Assembly (NCBI RefSeq): GCF_002192415.1
Contig: NZ_CP021780.1
Span: 8,122,001 to 8,186,000 of the forward strand
DNA from: Paenibacillus donghaensis
GTDB taxonomy: Bacteria; Bacillota; Bacilli; Paenibacillales; Paenibacillaceae
Reading direction: 5' to 3'
Length of the DNA: 64,000 nucleotides
Shown here: piece after piece, positions 36,255 through 45,568 of the stretch
Layout of the letters: each line of letters begins with the position of its first letter
How positions within the stretch are numbered: position 1 is the first letter of the stretch
Translations under genes and position numbers: made by a program
Notes under the pieces: model-generated
Database searches by the model: none
What the model was told of the DNA's origin: nothing
What the model saw: only the letters and a program-made list of their open reading frames with translations

Positions 36255-36510
36255 GGGTGGAAAGCCTGAGACAGAATGATAGACTTCATCATATTCAGCA
36301 TACCGTTGATTATATTGAGGAACATAGATATTTAAAGCCTTGACTGGCAAGGGCATCATGGAGTATGCACGTGCGAGCCGGATTATCCAGCCGGAACATT
36401 ATGATGCGGCGATGCCATCGGTGAGTCTGAGCGAATCTATTCATTGGATAATGGAGCTACACGATGTCATCCGCGATGCGAAGCATAAGAGAATAGCAGA
36501 TCCTTTATAG
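36255..36510 (+). pseudogene. Gene debris, possibly an AraC-type regulator remnant
   Basis: One frame reads LHHIQHTVDYIEEHRYL before a stop; another begins at ATG 36358 and gives MEYARASRIIQPEHYDAAMPSVSL...(50 aa). The first piece resembles the start of an AraC DNA-binding domain (YIEEHL...), and TGKGIMEYARASR could be the second half after an internal deletion. The wider gap (36062-36666) otherwise holds only short broken frames and a CTAACT-type motif at 36522. Low-confidence interpretation. Confidence 0.3.
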
Positions 36511-36665
36511 GAGTTAATGTTTAAGCTAACTGGGAACGATAGTCGAACGAACCAGGAGCAGATTGCCGATTGGCAGCAAATATATGATCCTAATTGTGAA
36601 TTTACATGGTAAAATATGTCGTGAAACTGTTTTCCAACAAATAATTGATTCGGGGGAGAGGGCAA

Positions 36666-37040
36666 ATGTTAGTACCACAACTATATTTGAATGGTGCTTG
36701 TTCTGAAGCTATCGAACTTTATAAAAAGGCATTTAAGTCTGAGATAGATTCAATTATGTACGACTCTGAGAAAGAACCTGGAAAATTTGTTATTCATGCC
36801 GAAATGCACATTCTTGGAACAAGGTTAATGCTTAGTGATTCTGGTGGAACTAATGAGTCATCCGTAGATTCCACTATGGAAATTGTCGCCGTATTTGAAA
36901 ATAAAGAAGTTTTAAGAGAGGCATACCAAGTAATAAATGATGGCAGCGAAACAATTATCCCAATGGGTCCAATATTCTTCAGTGATTGTTTAGTCTCATT
37001 TGTTGATAAGTTTGGCGTTCGATGGTGTTTCATGGTATAA
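36666..37040 (+). CDS. VOC/PhnB-like glyoxalase-fold protein
   Basis: 124 residues from ATG 36666 (GGGGGAGAGG upstream; the frame opens at 36645). LVPQLYLNGACSEAIELYKKAFKSEIDSIM is the PhnB-like opening, HAEMHILGTRLMLSDSGG the second strand set, and SFVDKFGVRWCFMV the closing strand. The family contains metal-binding dioxygenase-like and resistance proteins; no activity can be assigned. AT-rich, single gene, next to other accessory genes. Confidence 0.8.
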   Translation: MLVPQLYLNGACSEAIELYKKAFKSEIDSIMYDSEKEPGKFVIHAEMHILGTRLMLSDSGGTNESSVDSTMEIVAVFENKEVLREAYQVINDGSETIIPMGPIFFSDCLVSFVDKFGVRWCFMV

Positions 37041-37044
37041 GCGT

Positions 37045-37344
37045 TCAGGGGCACGCCTGCAGATCTTTTTTTAAATAGTAATGGGTATATATCAGCCTGC
37101 TTCCGTATCCGCCATGGCGCAGCGGCTCATCCACATACAGATAGTGAATCTCCATCCAGTTCCAGCAGATTTCACTCAGCAATCCCCCGCTAATCTGACC
37201 ATCAGTCTGCTTTAAATAGAGGTTCGTCTCCTGATATCTACCCTGCAGCTTCTCCGGGAAATGCGCCCAGTTATACTCGCTTATTCTGCCTCTGATATAA
37301 TGTTTGCCAGCTTCCTCGTTGTCTCTTACCAGCTGCAGCTCCAT
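37045..37344 (-). pseudogene. Truncated GNAT acetyltransferase
   Basis: 99 residues. The N-terminal two thirds look like a GNAT of the RGRISEYNWAHF... type, up to the acetyl-CoA loop VDEPLRHGGYGSRLI. Then the sequence turns into YTHYYLKKDLQACP and stops, so the C-terminal motif B (about 45-50 residues) is missing. The 3' end abuts the VOC gene, suggesting loss by insertion of the accessory block. GGAG precedes the ATG. Confidence 0.65.
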
Positions 37345-37466
37345 GAGTGATCGACTCCTTTGGTTTCTGTACTAAATTTAACCACATTCTTCCTTAACTT
37401 CAGTGGTAAAAATTGATTTATACTTATTCATTAACGGACGCTTCACGGCAACAGGAGGAACATACG

Positions 37467-38123
37467 ATGATGGAAATAGAATTTGAGAATCAGCTGCTTC
37501 ACGTCCATGTCCATTATGGACACGGCAGGAAAATTACGCTTCATATAGACGCCATAGGTCTGGTCACAGTCAAAGCGCCGATTGGCACCAGTGAAGAGGT
37601 GATTCAGAGTGCAGTCCGGCAGCATGGCCGCTGGATTATGGAGAGCAAGCAGGCGGTTGCCGAGGCACACCAAGCGCCGCAGGCGAAGGAATATCAGGAG
37701 GAAGGCAAATTTCTGCACCTGGGCCGGGAATATCTGCTGCAGGAGCTGATTTCAACCGCAGACTTGAATGAGGAACAGCTGAAGCAGGAGTTGAAGAAGT
37801 TTTATTTTGCCAGCTGCCGGAAGGTTGTAGGACAACGGATAATCCCCTACCAGCAGCAACTGAGAGTGAAGCCCAGAAGCATCGAAATCGTAGAATCCCG
37901 CACCAAATGGGGCAGCTGCAGCTCGGACAAGAAGCTTACCTTCAATTACCGGCTAGCCATGGCACCGCTGGAAGTGATTGATTATGTGATCGTTCATGAG
38001 CTGTGCCATCTGTTGCATATGAACCATGACCGCTCTTTCTGGAGGAGGTTGGGCAGCGTGATGCCGGATTACAAAGCCAAGGAGGCGTTTCTGGCCAGAA
38101 ATGGACAGGCGATGACGTTATGA
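37467..38123 (+). CDS. YgjP-like M48-related metallopeptidase (DUF45)
   Basis: 218 residues from ATG 37467 (GGAGGAAC upstream). ESRTKWGSCSSDKKLTFNYRLAMAPLEVIDYVIVHELCHLLHMNHDRSFW is the diagnostic YgjP/SprT-like block, with zinc ligands H177-E178-x-x-H181 and a third His in NHDRSFW. Cytosolic, no signal peptide. The family often neighbours restriction or repair genes, but here it stands alone and is followed by a terminator. Confidence 0.88.
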   Translation: MMEIEFENQLLHVHVHYGHGRKITLHIDAIGLVTVKAPIGTSEEVIQSAVRQHGRWIMESKQAVAEAHQAPQAKEYQEEGKFLHLGREYLLQELISTADLNEEQLKQELKKFYFASCRKVVGQRIIPYQQQLRVKPRSIEIVESRTKWGSCSSDKKLTFNYRLAMAPLEVIDYVIVHELCHLLHMNHDRSFWRRLGSVMPDYKAKEAFLARNGQAMTL

Positions 38124-38189
38124 AGCCTGGGCGTGTTCCTTAACCGAATTATTACATATCAAGTATAAATGGTAGGCAGTCAAAAGCAG

Positions 38190-38222
38190 ACCCCGGTTCC
38201 TTATGGAGCCGGGGTTTCTTTG
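38190..38222 (+). terminator. Terminator
   Basis: CCCCGGTTCC / GGAGCCGGGG stem with a short loop and T-rich tail, 67 bp after the metallopeptidase stop. Confidence 0.75.
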
Positions 38223-38351
38223 AATTATAAAGGTCTTTTTGTCATTAAAGGTCGAATTTCCAAATGCAATCGCTAGCAACCGCTTTCCTTTCGTTGTAAA
38301 ATGAATGAAAACATCAGTATACCAATGACAGCGATACAAGGGAGCATATGC

Positions 38352-40088
38352 ATGGAGAGGTTCTTGTTCAGTAAAAAGTATATTCCGTTCACATACAAGA
38401 TGATGATTCCGTATCTCATTCTTGTATTGTTGACAGACATACTGGTTGGTTATATAGCTTATACGATGCTTGTTCAGTCCAGAACCGAGATGGCGGAAAC
38501 GAATGTCCGGACAGCTTTGAAGCAGACAAGGAACAACATCGAATACCAGACGGATGAAATCAAACGAATGACCAATTCGCTGTTTCTCAATACGACCTTT
38601 CAGAATGCGCTTCAGTTTAGTGGGGAGCCTCTGGAGAATATGCTCAAAATGAGAGACGATATCGTTCCCTACATGAAGGCTCCTCTGCAATTGTATGGAA
38701 ATAAGCTGAGACTGGCGATCTATACCATCAATGAGACGATGTTTGAAATTACCGGCGATGATATGGCAGTGCCCATCGATAGAAGCGATTATTATGTTCT
38801 TCCTTATCGGGATATAGAAAATATTGAATGGTTTAAGTCAATCCTCAAGTATAACCAGGACAGCCTATGGCTCCAAGCGGATACCGATCGTGAACTGGAC
38901 AACATTTCGTATGTGCGCAAGCTCGTTTCTTCAAACGCAGCTTCGGCCATTATCGGTTATATTCGCGTAACGGCGAGAATTGACGAGCTTTTTGGCAATT
39001 TCAATACTTTTCCGATTGAACAGGGGATAGATCTTCGTTTGGTTGATAGGACTCAAGGGCTGACTATATATGAACAGGGTGTAGTGGATGAACATGCGGA
39101 GCAAGGCTCTTACTTGATCATTAGCGAAGATATTCCGATACCGGGCTATGCCATCGAGGCACGGGTACCGCACACGTATTTGAACAAAGACGCGAGCAGA
39201 ATGCGGAAGGTGATTGGCGCCGTTTGTTCCATCAGCTTTTTGGTTATGGCTGTTATCGGCTTTCTGGTTGCCCGCATATCCGGCAAGAAAATTAAACGGA
39301 TCGTATATTTGGTCCGGTCGTTTCAGGAAGGGAATTTTCACAAGAGAATTGGGTTTGCGGGGAACGATGAATTTGTCTACATTGCTAATAGCTTTAATCA
39401 AATGGCTACGAGCATCCAGGAACTGATCCGGAACGTCTACGTGCAAGGCATTGAGAAAAAGCAAGCGGAGCTGGATGTGCTGCAAGCCCAAATCAGTCCG
39501 CATTTCTTGTATAACACGCTGTCGACCATTGGAAGTTTGGCTAATTTAGGGGAAGTCGAGAAGGTTACGAAGATGGTACAAGAGCTATCCAAATTCTATC
39601 GGCTCACGTTGAACGGAGGACAGGTTTATATCTCTATTGAAGATGAGTTGGAGCAGGTGAGGATGTATCTGGAAATCCAGAGAGTGAAATATGCGGATAC
39701 CTTTGAAGTTTATTATGATATAGATCCGGAAATTTTACAGATACCCATCATTAAGCTGATTTTGCAGCCGTTTGTGGAGAATATATTCAAGCACGCCTGG
39801 TTCGGGGAGACGATTGCGATCCGTATTACTGGAAAGCGGCTTGGCGACCGCGTTGAACTTAAGGTCATTGACAATGGGATCGGTATGCGGGCAGATACAC
39901 TTAGAAAAATGCGGACGAGCTCGTTCCAGTCCGACGGCTATGGTCTGAGAAACGTAGAAGAACGAATCAAACTGAGATACGGCAATGATTTCGGTATTCA
40001 GATCGGCAGCTATTATGGAGCGGGAACGACAGTTCAAATTATCTTGCCGGTTGATAATGCGGAAATTCGGGAAGTTATGGGAGAGTAG
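38352..40088 (+). CDS. Sensor histidine kinase, YesM type
   Basis: 578 residues from ATG 38352 (AAGGGAGC upstream). Membrane segment 1 near 15-40, a large extracellular sensor domain, segment 2 near 290-315, HAMP (RISGKKIKRIVYLVRSFQEGNFHKRI), then the His_kinase domain with phospho-acceptor ISPHFLYNTLSTIGSL. The ATPase part has NIFKHAW, DNGIGM and GYGLRNVEERIKL. It overlaps neither neighbour but is followed 7 bp later by its response regulator. The pair most likely controls the sugar ABC importer at 41821-45280, as in other Bacilli. Confidence 0.92.
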   Translation: MERFLFSKKYIPFTYKMMIPYLILVLLTDILVGYIAYTMLVQSRTEMAETNVRTALKQTRNNIEYQTDEIKRMTNSLFLNTTFQNALQFSGEPLENMLKMRDDIVPYMKAPLQLYGNKLRLAIYTINETMFEITGDDMAVPIDRSDYYVLPYRDIENIEWFKSILKYNQDSLWLQADTDRELDNISYVRKLVSSNAASAIIGYIRVTARIDELFGNFNTFPIEQGIDLRLVDRTQGLTIYEQGVVDEHAEQGSYLIISEDIPIPGYAIEARVPHTYLNKDASRMRKVIGAVCSISFLVMAVIGFLVARISGKKIKRIVYLVRSFQEGNFHKRIGFAGNDEFVYIANSFNQMATSIQELIRNVYVQGIEKKQAELDVLQAQISPHFLYNTLSTIGSLANLGEVEKVTKMVQELSKFYRLTLNGGQVYISIEDELEQVRMYLEIQRVKYADTFEVYYDIDPEILQIPIIKLILQPFVENIFKHAWFGETIAIRITGKRLGDRVELKVIDNGIGMRADTLRKMRTSSFQSDGYGLRNVEERIKLRYGNDFGIQIGSYYGAGTTVQIILPVDNAEIREVMGE

Positions 40089-40095
40089 GAGATTT

Positions 40096-41676
40096 ATGGA
40101 AATGGAAATCAGCGTTCTACTGGTGGATGACGAAGTAGTCGATTTGGAATGGCTCAGACGGCGTGTGGCCGGCAGCGAGCATTTGCCTTTGCATAGCGTT
40201 AGAACGGCAACGAGCGGGTTTGCCGCTTTAAAAATGATGGAACAGGATCGGATCGACATCATTCTCTCCGATATCCGCATGCCGATTATGTCGGGAGTAG
40301 AATTTATCCGGAAAGCGAAGGAGGTTAACCCTGAGGTCCATATCGTTTTCATTAGCGGACATCAGGATTTCAACTATGCCAAAGAGGCGATTCAATTGAA
40401 CGCATCCGGTTATTTGCTTAAGCCCGTCGATGACGACGAGCTAAACAATATGCTGAGTGGACTCTGCGCCAAGATTGAGAAAGAAAGGAAGCAGCATATT
40501 TCCTTATCAGAAACACTGACGCTTGTAAATCAGGAACTGCTGCTGCGCTGGTTTAACGAGTCCGCTCCGGGGCAGGTCGAAACGCACATTCACAACTTTC
40601 TTATGCCTTACTTACAAGGCGCGTCAGCGGTTGCCATCATCGAGATCGACGACATGGCCTGGAAAATCCAGACATGGTCGGAAGAACAGCGGAGTTTATG
40701 GAGCAGCAGCGCAAATCAGTTCATCCGGAAGTTCGCTCAAGATTACAACTTAGGCATGGTCATCACGACCTATGACTATCACTTTGTTATATTGGCTGCG
40801 GTGCAGGAGCAATACTTTACGGCCTTGATGGAAGAGCTGATTCGGGCGTTCTATCAGGAATTTTCCTTATCCATTACGATTGGAAGAGGGATGTACACAA
40901 CCAAACTCGACAAGCTGCATGAATCCTATCGGCAGGCTCAGGCAGCTTTAAGCATTAAATGGATTGTCGGGAAGAATAGGCTCATTCAAGATGCCTCAGA
41001 ATGGCACCCGAAGGAAAAAATTGCTTCGGATTTAGAGAATATTGTTGACCGGATGCTTAAAGCTATGCTCGACTATGACCTTACAACTATTGACGATTGC
41101 TTGCTGCAGCTGTTTGCCGGGGACAGCCCGCTCTCTCAAAAAAACGACATTTACGATATCATTATCCGGATCACCTCCAAGCTTCATTCGGATCTGCGGC
41201 AAATGAACGAGCATTTGTATGAGATTTTGAATTGGGATTCTCATCATCCTTTTGTGCTGTTTCAGTTCGAAACGGTGCATGATATCCTTTCGTGGCTGAG
41301 AAGAAGGTTCTTTGAACTGTCGGAGCTGCTTTATTTGAAGCGGCAAAGACAAAAGCGGAAGATAATCGATGAAATTACTGAATATGTGAAAGAAAGATTG
41401 GATCAAAAAATAACGCTGAACGAAGTTGCCGCTCATTTTGATTTTACGCCTAACTATCTTGGTCATCTGTTCAAGGTCGAAACCAACAGTCTATTCAGCG
41501 ATTTTCTGGGTGAATTGCGCATGAAAAGGGTATGCGAACTGCTCGGAGATCCGACTAAGAAAGTATATGAAATTGCGGAACAAGCCGGATATAAAAATAT
41601 TATTTATTTCAATAGGCAGTTCAAACAGTATATGGGCATGTCGCCCGGCGAGTACCGGAAGAGAAACAAAATCTGA
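40096..41676 (+). CDS. Response regulator with AraC-type output, YesN type
   Basis: 526 residues from ATG 40096 (AGTAGGAG upstream). Receiver domain 1-125: acidic pocket VDDEVVD, phospho-Asp in IILSDIRMP, conserved Lys in YLLKPVDDDE. A long linker of about 270 residues, as in YesN relatives, leads to the C-terminal AraC domain (ITLNEVAAHFDFTPNYLGHLFKVET; VYEIAEQAGYKNIIYFNRQFKQYMGMSPGEYRKR). A terminator follows within 10 bp. Confidence 0.93.
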   Translation: MEMEISVLLVDDEVVDLEWLRRRVAGSEHLPLHSVRTATSGFAALKMMEQDRIDIILSDIRMPIMSGVEFIRKAKEVNPEVHIVFISGHQDFNYAKEAIQLNASGYLLKPVDDDELNNMLSGLCAKIEKERKQHISLSETLTLVNQELLLRWFNESAPGQVETHIHNFLMPYLQGASAVAIIEIDDMAWKIQTWSEEQRSLWSSSANQFIRKFAQDYNLGMVITTYDYHFVILAAVQEQYFTALMEELIRAFYQEFSLSITIGRGMYTTKLDKLHESYRQAQAALSIKWIVGKNRLIQDASEWHPKEKIASDLENIVDRMLKAMLDYDLTTIDDCLLQLFAGDSPLSQKNDIYDIIIRITSKLHSDLRQMNEHLYEILNWDSHHPFVLFQFETVHDILSWLRRRFFELSELLYLKRQRQKRKIIDEITEYVKERLDQKITLNEVAAHFDFTPNYLGHLFKVETNSLFSDFLGELRMKRVCELLGDPTKKVYEIAEQAGYKNIIYFNRQFKQYMGMSPGEYRKRNKI

Positions 41677-41682
41677 ATCGAT

Positions 41683-41719
41683 AGGCTCATGTTCTTAACG
41701 GAACATGGGCTTTTTTTTT
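41683..41719 (+). terminator. Terminator after the YesM/YesN-type pair
   Basis: GCTCATGTTC / GAACATGGGC stem, TTAACG loop region and a T9 tail. Confidence 0.85.
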
Positions 41720-41784
41720 GCAAATCGTTGAATTAGTATTATGTTTAGTTGTTTCGCTGAATATTTTCACAACACCCATCCCAT

Positions 41785-41790
41785 TATAAT
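41785..41790 (+). promoter_or_regulatory. -10 box of the sugar ABC importer operon
   Basis: A perfect TATAAT, 31 bp before the first permease gene. The hexamer 17 bp upstream (TATTTT) is a poor -35, which fits activation by the adjacent AraC-type response regulator. Confidence 0.45.
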
Positions 41791-41820
41791 GAAAGATATA
41801 GAGAAGAGAGGGGTGCAAAG

Positions 41821-42741
41821 ATGAAAGTGCATACATTTTGGAGTGATTTGAAAAATTATAGGGTTCTCCTATTGATGCTGCTACCCGCAGTTGCATTTTT
41901 TGTACTGTTTGCTTATATCCCGATGGCGGGTATCATTATCGCCTTCAAAAAATACGATTACGCAGGCGGTATTTTTGGAAGTGCTTGGAACGGGCTGGAC
42001 AACTTCCGCTTTTTCTTTGAATCGGGTGATGCCTGGCGGGTAACACGAAATACAGCCTTGTACAACATTGCGTTTATCGTCGTGAATAACGTTTTGCAAA
42101 TTTTTACCGCGATTATGTTGTTTGAGGTCGGTGGCAAATGGTTCCGGAAAATTACTCAATCAGCGCTGTTTCTTCCTTACTTTATTTCATGGGTCGTTGT
42201 TGGCGCGATTGCCTATAACTTGCTCAACTATGATATCGGTACTGTGAATGCTCTGCTTAGAGGCATCGGACTCCAGCCTATCGATATTTACAATACTCCT
42301 TCCTACTGGCCATATATTCTGGTTCTCGTCTCCGCATGGAAAAGTCTCGGATACGGAACGGTGATGTACTTGGCCGCAATTTCGGGCATAGATACCGAGA
42401 TGTACGAAGCGGCTGAAATCGATGGTGCCAACATTTTTCAGCGGATATTGAAAGTGACGATTCCAAATCTTTATCCGACAATTATTATACTGGTACTGCT
42501 GGCGGTCGGAAACATATTCCGTGGTGATTTCGGGATGTTCTATAACATGGTCGGCAACAATGGTTTGTTGTTCTCTTCGACAGACGTTATCGACACTTTC
42601 GTGTTCAGGTCGTTGATTACTTCGAATGACATAGGCATGTCGGCTGCGGCTGGCGTTTTCCAATCCGTACTCGGATTCGTGACGATCATGACTGTGAACT
42701 ACGCTGTCCGTAAATACGATAAAGACCGCGCCCTATTCTAA
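41821..42741 (+). CDS. Sugar ABC transporter permease (LplB/YtcP-cluster type)
   Basis: 306 residues with six membrane segments. YRVLLLMLLPAVAFFVLFAYIPMAGIIIAFKKYDY is the typical LplB opening. The coupling loop is AAISGIDTEMYEAAEIDGANIFQRILKVTIPNLYPTI. GAGAGGGG precedes the ATG. First gene of a permease-permease-binding protein operon; no ATPase is encoded here, so it probably uses a shared MsmX-type ATPase. Confidence 0.92.
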   Translation: MKVHTFWSDLKNYRVLLLMLLPAVAFFVLFAYIPMAGIIIAFKKYDYAGGIFGSAWNGLDNFRFFFESGDAWRVTRNTALYNIAFIVVNNVLQIFTAIMLFEVGGKWFRKITQSALFLPYFISWVVVGAIAYNLLNYDIGTVNALLRGIGLQPIDIYNTPSYWPYILVLVSAWKSLGYGTVMYLAAISGIDTEMYEAAEIDGANIFQRILKVTIPNLYPTIIILVLLAVGNIFRGDFGMFYNMVGNNGLLFSSTDVIDTFVFRSLITSNDIGMSAAAGVFQSVLGFVTIMTVNYAVRKYDKDRALF

Positions 42742-42781
42742 CGGCCTAAGGAGTCTAGTTATTTATAATGGAGGTAACGAT

Positions 42782-43663
42782 ATGAAGCAGCTCGATCGTA
42801 AAATATTCTCAGCTATTGGTTACGTATCCCTGATTTTTCTCGCGGTTTTATGTATCATTCCCTTTGTACTTGTTGTATCCTCGTCCCTTACGGATGAGAA
42901 TACAATCTTAACGGAAGGTTATCAATTTATCCCAACTGCATTCTCCACGGAAGCCTACAGCATTTTGTTTAAGTTTCCCCAGCAGATGATACATGCCTAC
43001 TTGGTAACTATAGGTGTTACGATAACTGGTACGCTGCTTGGCTTGTTTCTGATTTCGATGACCGCTTATGCGCTGTCCAGAAAAGATTTTAAGTGGCGCA
43101 ATAAATTTTCGTTCTTCTTCTTCTTTACGACGTTGTTTAATGGCGGACTGGTTCCGTGGTATCTGCTTATTGTCAATTACCTGGATATGAGAGATACACC
43201 TATGGCCTTGGTGCTTCCAATGCTGCTCAACGTCTTCTACATCATTGTTATGAAGTCGTTCATGGGCAGCATTCCAGAAGCGATTGTAGAATCGGCCAAA
43301 ATTGATGGCGCAGGCGATTTCAAAATTTATCTTCGCCTAATCCTGCCACTCTCCAAGCCGGCTTTAGCTACAATCGGACTGTTCCTTGCACTTGCCTATT
43401 GGAACGACTGGTACCATGCTCTGCTATTTGTATCCAACGAAGACCTGATGCCGCTCCAATATTATTTGTACAAAATGCTTGGCAATATGGACGGCATGCG
43501 AAAAGCTATGATGGGTGCAGGGGCAGTCGTAACCACATCGATTCCGACCGAGAGCCTGAAGATGGCAATGACGGTTGTGGCAACCGGACCCATTCTGCTG
43601 GTCTATCCCTTCATTCAGAAATACTTCGTTCAGGGTTTGACGATTGGCGCCGTGAAAGGATGA
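42782..43663 (+). CDS. Carbohydrate ABC transporter permease (LplC/YtcP type)
   Basis: 293 residues, six membrane segments. FIPTAFSTEAYSILFKFPQQMIHAYLVTIGVTITGT and the coupling loop GSIPEAIVESAKIDGAGDFKIYLRLILPLSKPALATI are family hallmarks, as is the ending YPFIQKYFVQGLTIGAVKG. GGAGGT precedes the ATG. Partner of the preceding permease. Confidence 0.93.
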   Translation: MKQLDRKIFSAIGYVSLIFLAVLCIIPFVLVVSSSLTDENTILTEGYQFIPTAFSTEAYSILFKFPQQMIHAYLVTIGVTITGTLLGLFLISMTAYALSRKDFKWRNKFSFFFFFTTLFNGGLVPWYLLIVNYLDMRDTPMALVLPMLLNVFYIIVMKSFMGSIPEAIVESAKIDGAGDFKIYLRLILPLSKPALATIGLFLALAYWNDWYHALLFVSNEDLMPLQYYLYKMLGNMDGMRKAMMGAGAVVTTSIPTESLKMAMTVVATGPILLVYPFIQKYFVQGLTIGAVKG

Positions 43664-43717
43664 GCCCGGGGAAACCCGGTTTATCAATACATTTAAATAC
43701 AAGGGGGAAGGCTTGAA

Positions 43718-45280
43718 ATGTTAAAGAAAAATAGATTGATTATGATGGCTCTCGTTTTAACCTTCGTAATGATTATGAGTGGATGCGGCGGCAAAAATAA
43801 TGCCAATGCACCTGCTGAGGCTACAAACAATGCATCAGAGTCAGGAAGCACCTCCTCAGATACCGGCGACACCTCCAAAGAAGTGAATCTGAAAATGATT
43901 TTTGTTGGGCCTAAACCTGTAGACTATGATACCGTTTTTGCTGAGATTAACAAAAAACTGAAAGAAAAAATCAATGCGACGGTCGAAAGCGAATTCCTGG
44001 ACTGGTCTGACTGGGCTCAAAAATATCCACTGAAGCTGGCAGCGAATGAAAATTTTGACTTGATCTATTCGGCAAACTGGACCGGCTACAATGATCAGGC
44101 GCTGAAAGGCGGATTTTTGGAAATAACTGATGAGATGATTACCAAATATATGCCGCAAACTAAAGCGGCTATGTCGCAAGTGAGCTGGGATCAAGCAAAA
44201 GTAAACGGAAAACTGTACATGATTCCACAAAATAGAGGGGAATCCGTCGAAAAGCTGATTCTGTATCGTGAAGATTTGCGTAAGAAACACAATCTTCCTG
44301 AGATCAACAGCCCAGAAACGTATGCCACTTATTTGAAAGGCATAGCTCAGAATGAGAAAGGCGTGTCGCCTTTCACTCCGGAAACAGGAGATTGGAAATT
44401 TCATAATCTGGACCGCGTATTGCTGAAGCAGCAAACCGAGTGGAATATGTTTGATTTTGACCTTCCGTTTGCTTTTAAATTGACAGATGAAAAAGGGCAA
44501 GTATTTAACGTATATGAAACGCAAGAATTCAAAGATCTACTCGTTTATTACAAAGATCTCGCCAATAACAATGCATGGTCAAAAAACGTTCTTAATAGCA
44601 AAAACGATCATCAGGCAGACTTTAAAGCAGGCAAATCAGCATCGATTACGCACAACAACGGAACACTTGGATCACTGATGACTTTGATGAAACAGGAGAA
44701 TTCTCCTTATGAAGTAGCACTGGCGGACATCAACCAAGGCAAGAAGAAATCGGTGGCTATTTCTACACAGAACGGTACGTCGATCCATGCGACTTCCAAG
44801 AATGCGGAGCGCTCCTTGATGCTTATCGATCTGATGCAAAACGACAAAGAACTACACGACCTGATGATGTACGGCCTTAGCGGTGTACATTATGAACCGG
44901 TTGGCGACGACAAATTTAAAGCAACTGAAAAAAATGTGAACTTTACCGGCTTCTCGAACTGGAACTTCAACTCGCCACTCAACCGCGACAATGAAGCATT
45001 CCCGCAAGAAGTTACCGATCTGATTAACGGCTGGGAAGCAAACGGCGAAGTCTACCACTACCCACTTGAAACGTTTGTATTCGACAACAGCAAAGTGAAA
45101 ACGCAAATTGCTAACGTTGGCAATGTAATGCTCCGCTATGCGATTCCGCTGGAGTACGGCGTAATTGAAGATATCGACAAAGGCATTGTAGATCTGAACA
45201 AGCAACTGGATTCGGCTGGAATTGATGCCATTCAAACCGAAATGCAAGCTCAAATCGATGCTTTCTTGGCGAAGAAGTAA
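43718..45280 (+). CDS. Extracellular solute-binding lipoprotein of the sugar ABC importer
   Basis: 520 residues. Lipobox MSGC after MMALVLTFVMI, then an Asn/Ala/Ser tether. The body fits the large (about 500 aa) family 1-type binding proteins associated with LplB/LplC permeases: FAEINKKLKEKINATVESEFLDWSDWAQKYPLKLAANENFDLIYSANW. It probably binds an oligosaccharide derived from plant polysaccharides. GGGGGAAGG precedes the ATG, and a terminator ends the operon. Confidence 0.9.
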   Translation: MLKKNRLIMMALVLTFVMIMSGCGGKNNANAPAEATNNASESGSTSSDTGDTSKEVNLKMIFVGPKPVDYDTVFAEINKKLKEKINATVESEFLDWSDWAQKYPLKLAANENFDLIYSANWTGYNDQALKGGFLEITDEMITKYMPQTKAAMSQVSWDQAKVNGKLYMIPQNRGESVEKLILYREDLRKKHNLPEINSPETYATYLKGIAQNEKGVSPFTPETGDWKFHNLDRVLLKQQTEWNMFDFDLPFAFKLTDEKGQVFNVYETQEFKDLLVYYKDLANNNAWSKNVLNSKNDHQADFKAGKSASITHNNGTLGSLMTLMKQENSPYEVALADINQGKKKSVAISTQNGTSIHATSKNAERSLMLIDLMQNDKELHDLMMYGLSGVHYEPVGDDKFKATEKNVNFTGFSNWNFNSPLNRDNEAFPQEVTDLINGWEANGEVYHYPLETFVFDNSKVKTQIANVGNVMLRYAIPLEYGVIEDIDKGIVDLNKQLDSAGIDAIQTEMQAQIDAFLAKK

Positions 45281-45300
45281 TTATAGCCATCACTCCCGAA

Positions 45301-45346
45301 AAGAGAGACATTCTCCTCAATATAAATGAGGAGTTGTCTCTTTTTT
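45301..45346 (+). terminator. Terminator of the sugar ABC importer operon
   Basis: AAGAGAGACA...CTCCTCA pairs with TGAGGAG...TGTCTCTT, ending in T6; it lies 20 bp after the binding-protein stop. Confidence 0.85.
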
Positions 45347-45405
45347 GTGCTGGGCGAATATCCCATAGGCCTCCTTCTACAAGCGTGGCACTCCGCAAAC
45401 AATGG

Positions 45406-45411
45406 TATAAT
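45406..45411 (+). promoter_or_regulatory. Extended -10 promoter
   Basis: TGGTATAAT gives a consensus TATAAT (45406-45411) with the extended TGn motif. About 47 bp upstream of a candidate small ORF at 45458 that has a strong ribosome binding site. Confidence 0.4.
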
Positions 45412-45457
45412 ATAGCAAGTGTGATTTATGATATATTCCGCTGCGGAGGTGTAGAAT

Positions 45458-45568
45458 ATTGACGAAATCCATAACTCTGCGGAGTTGGAAGGCATGAGGG
45501 TGCGCTGCAGAGCCGCCTTGGAGGATTATGACGGGTTCTCGCGGATTATTCCGAAGTGGTACAGCTAA
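45458..45568 (+). CDS. Candidate 36-aa ORF with a non-standard ATT start
   Basis: GGAGGTG, six bases, then ATT GAC GAA ATC..., open to TAA at 45566. The product would be (M)DEIHNSAELEGMRVRCRAALEDYDGFSRIIPKWYS. The overlapping TTG frame gives only 12 codons, and the internal ATG (45494) has no binding site. It may instead be a remnant of a longer gene. Confidence 0.25.
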   Translation: MDEIHNSAELEGMRVRCRAALEDYDGFSRIIPKWYS

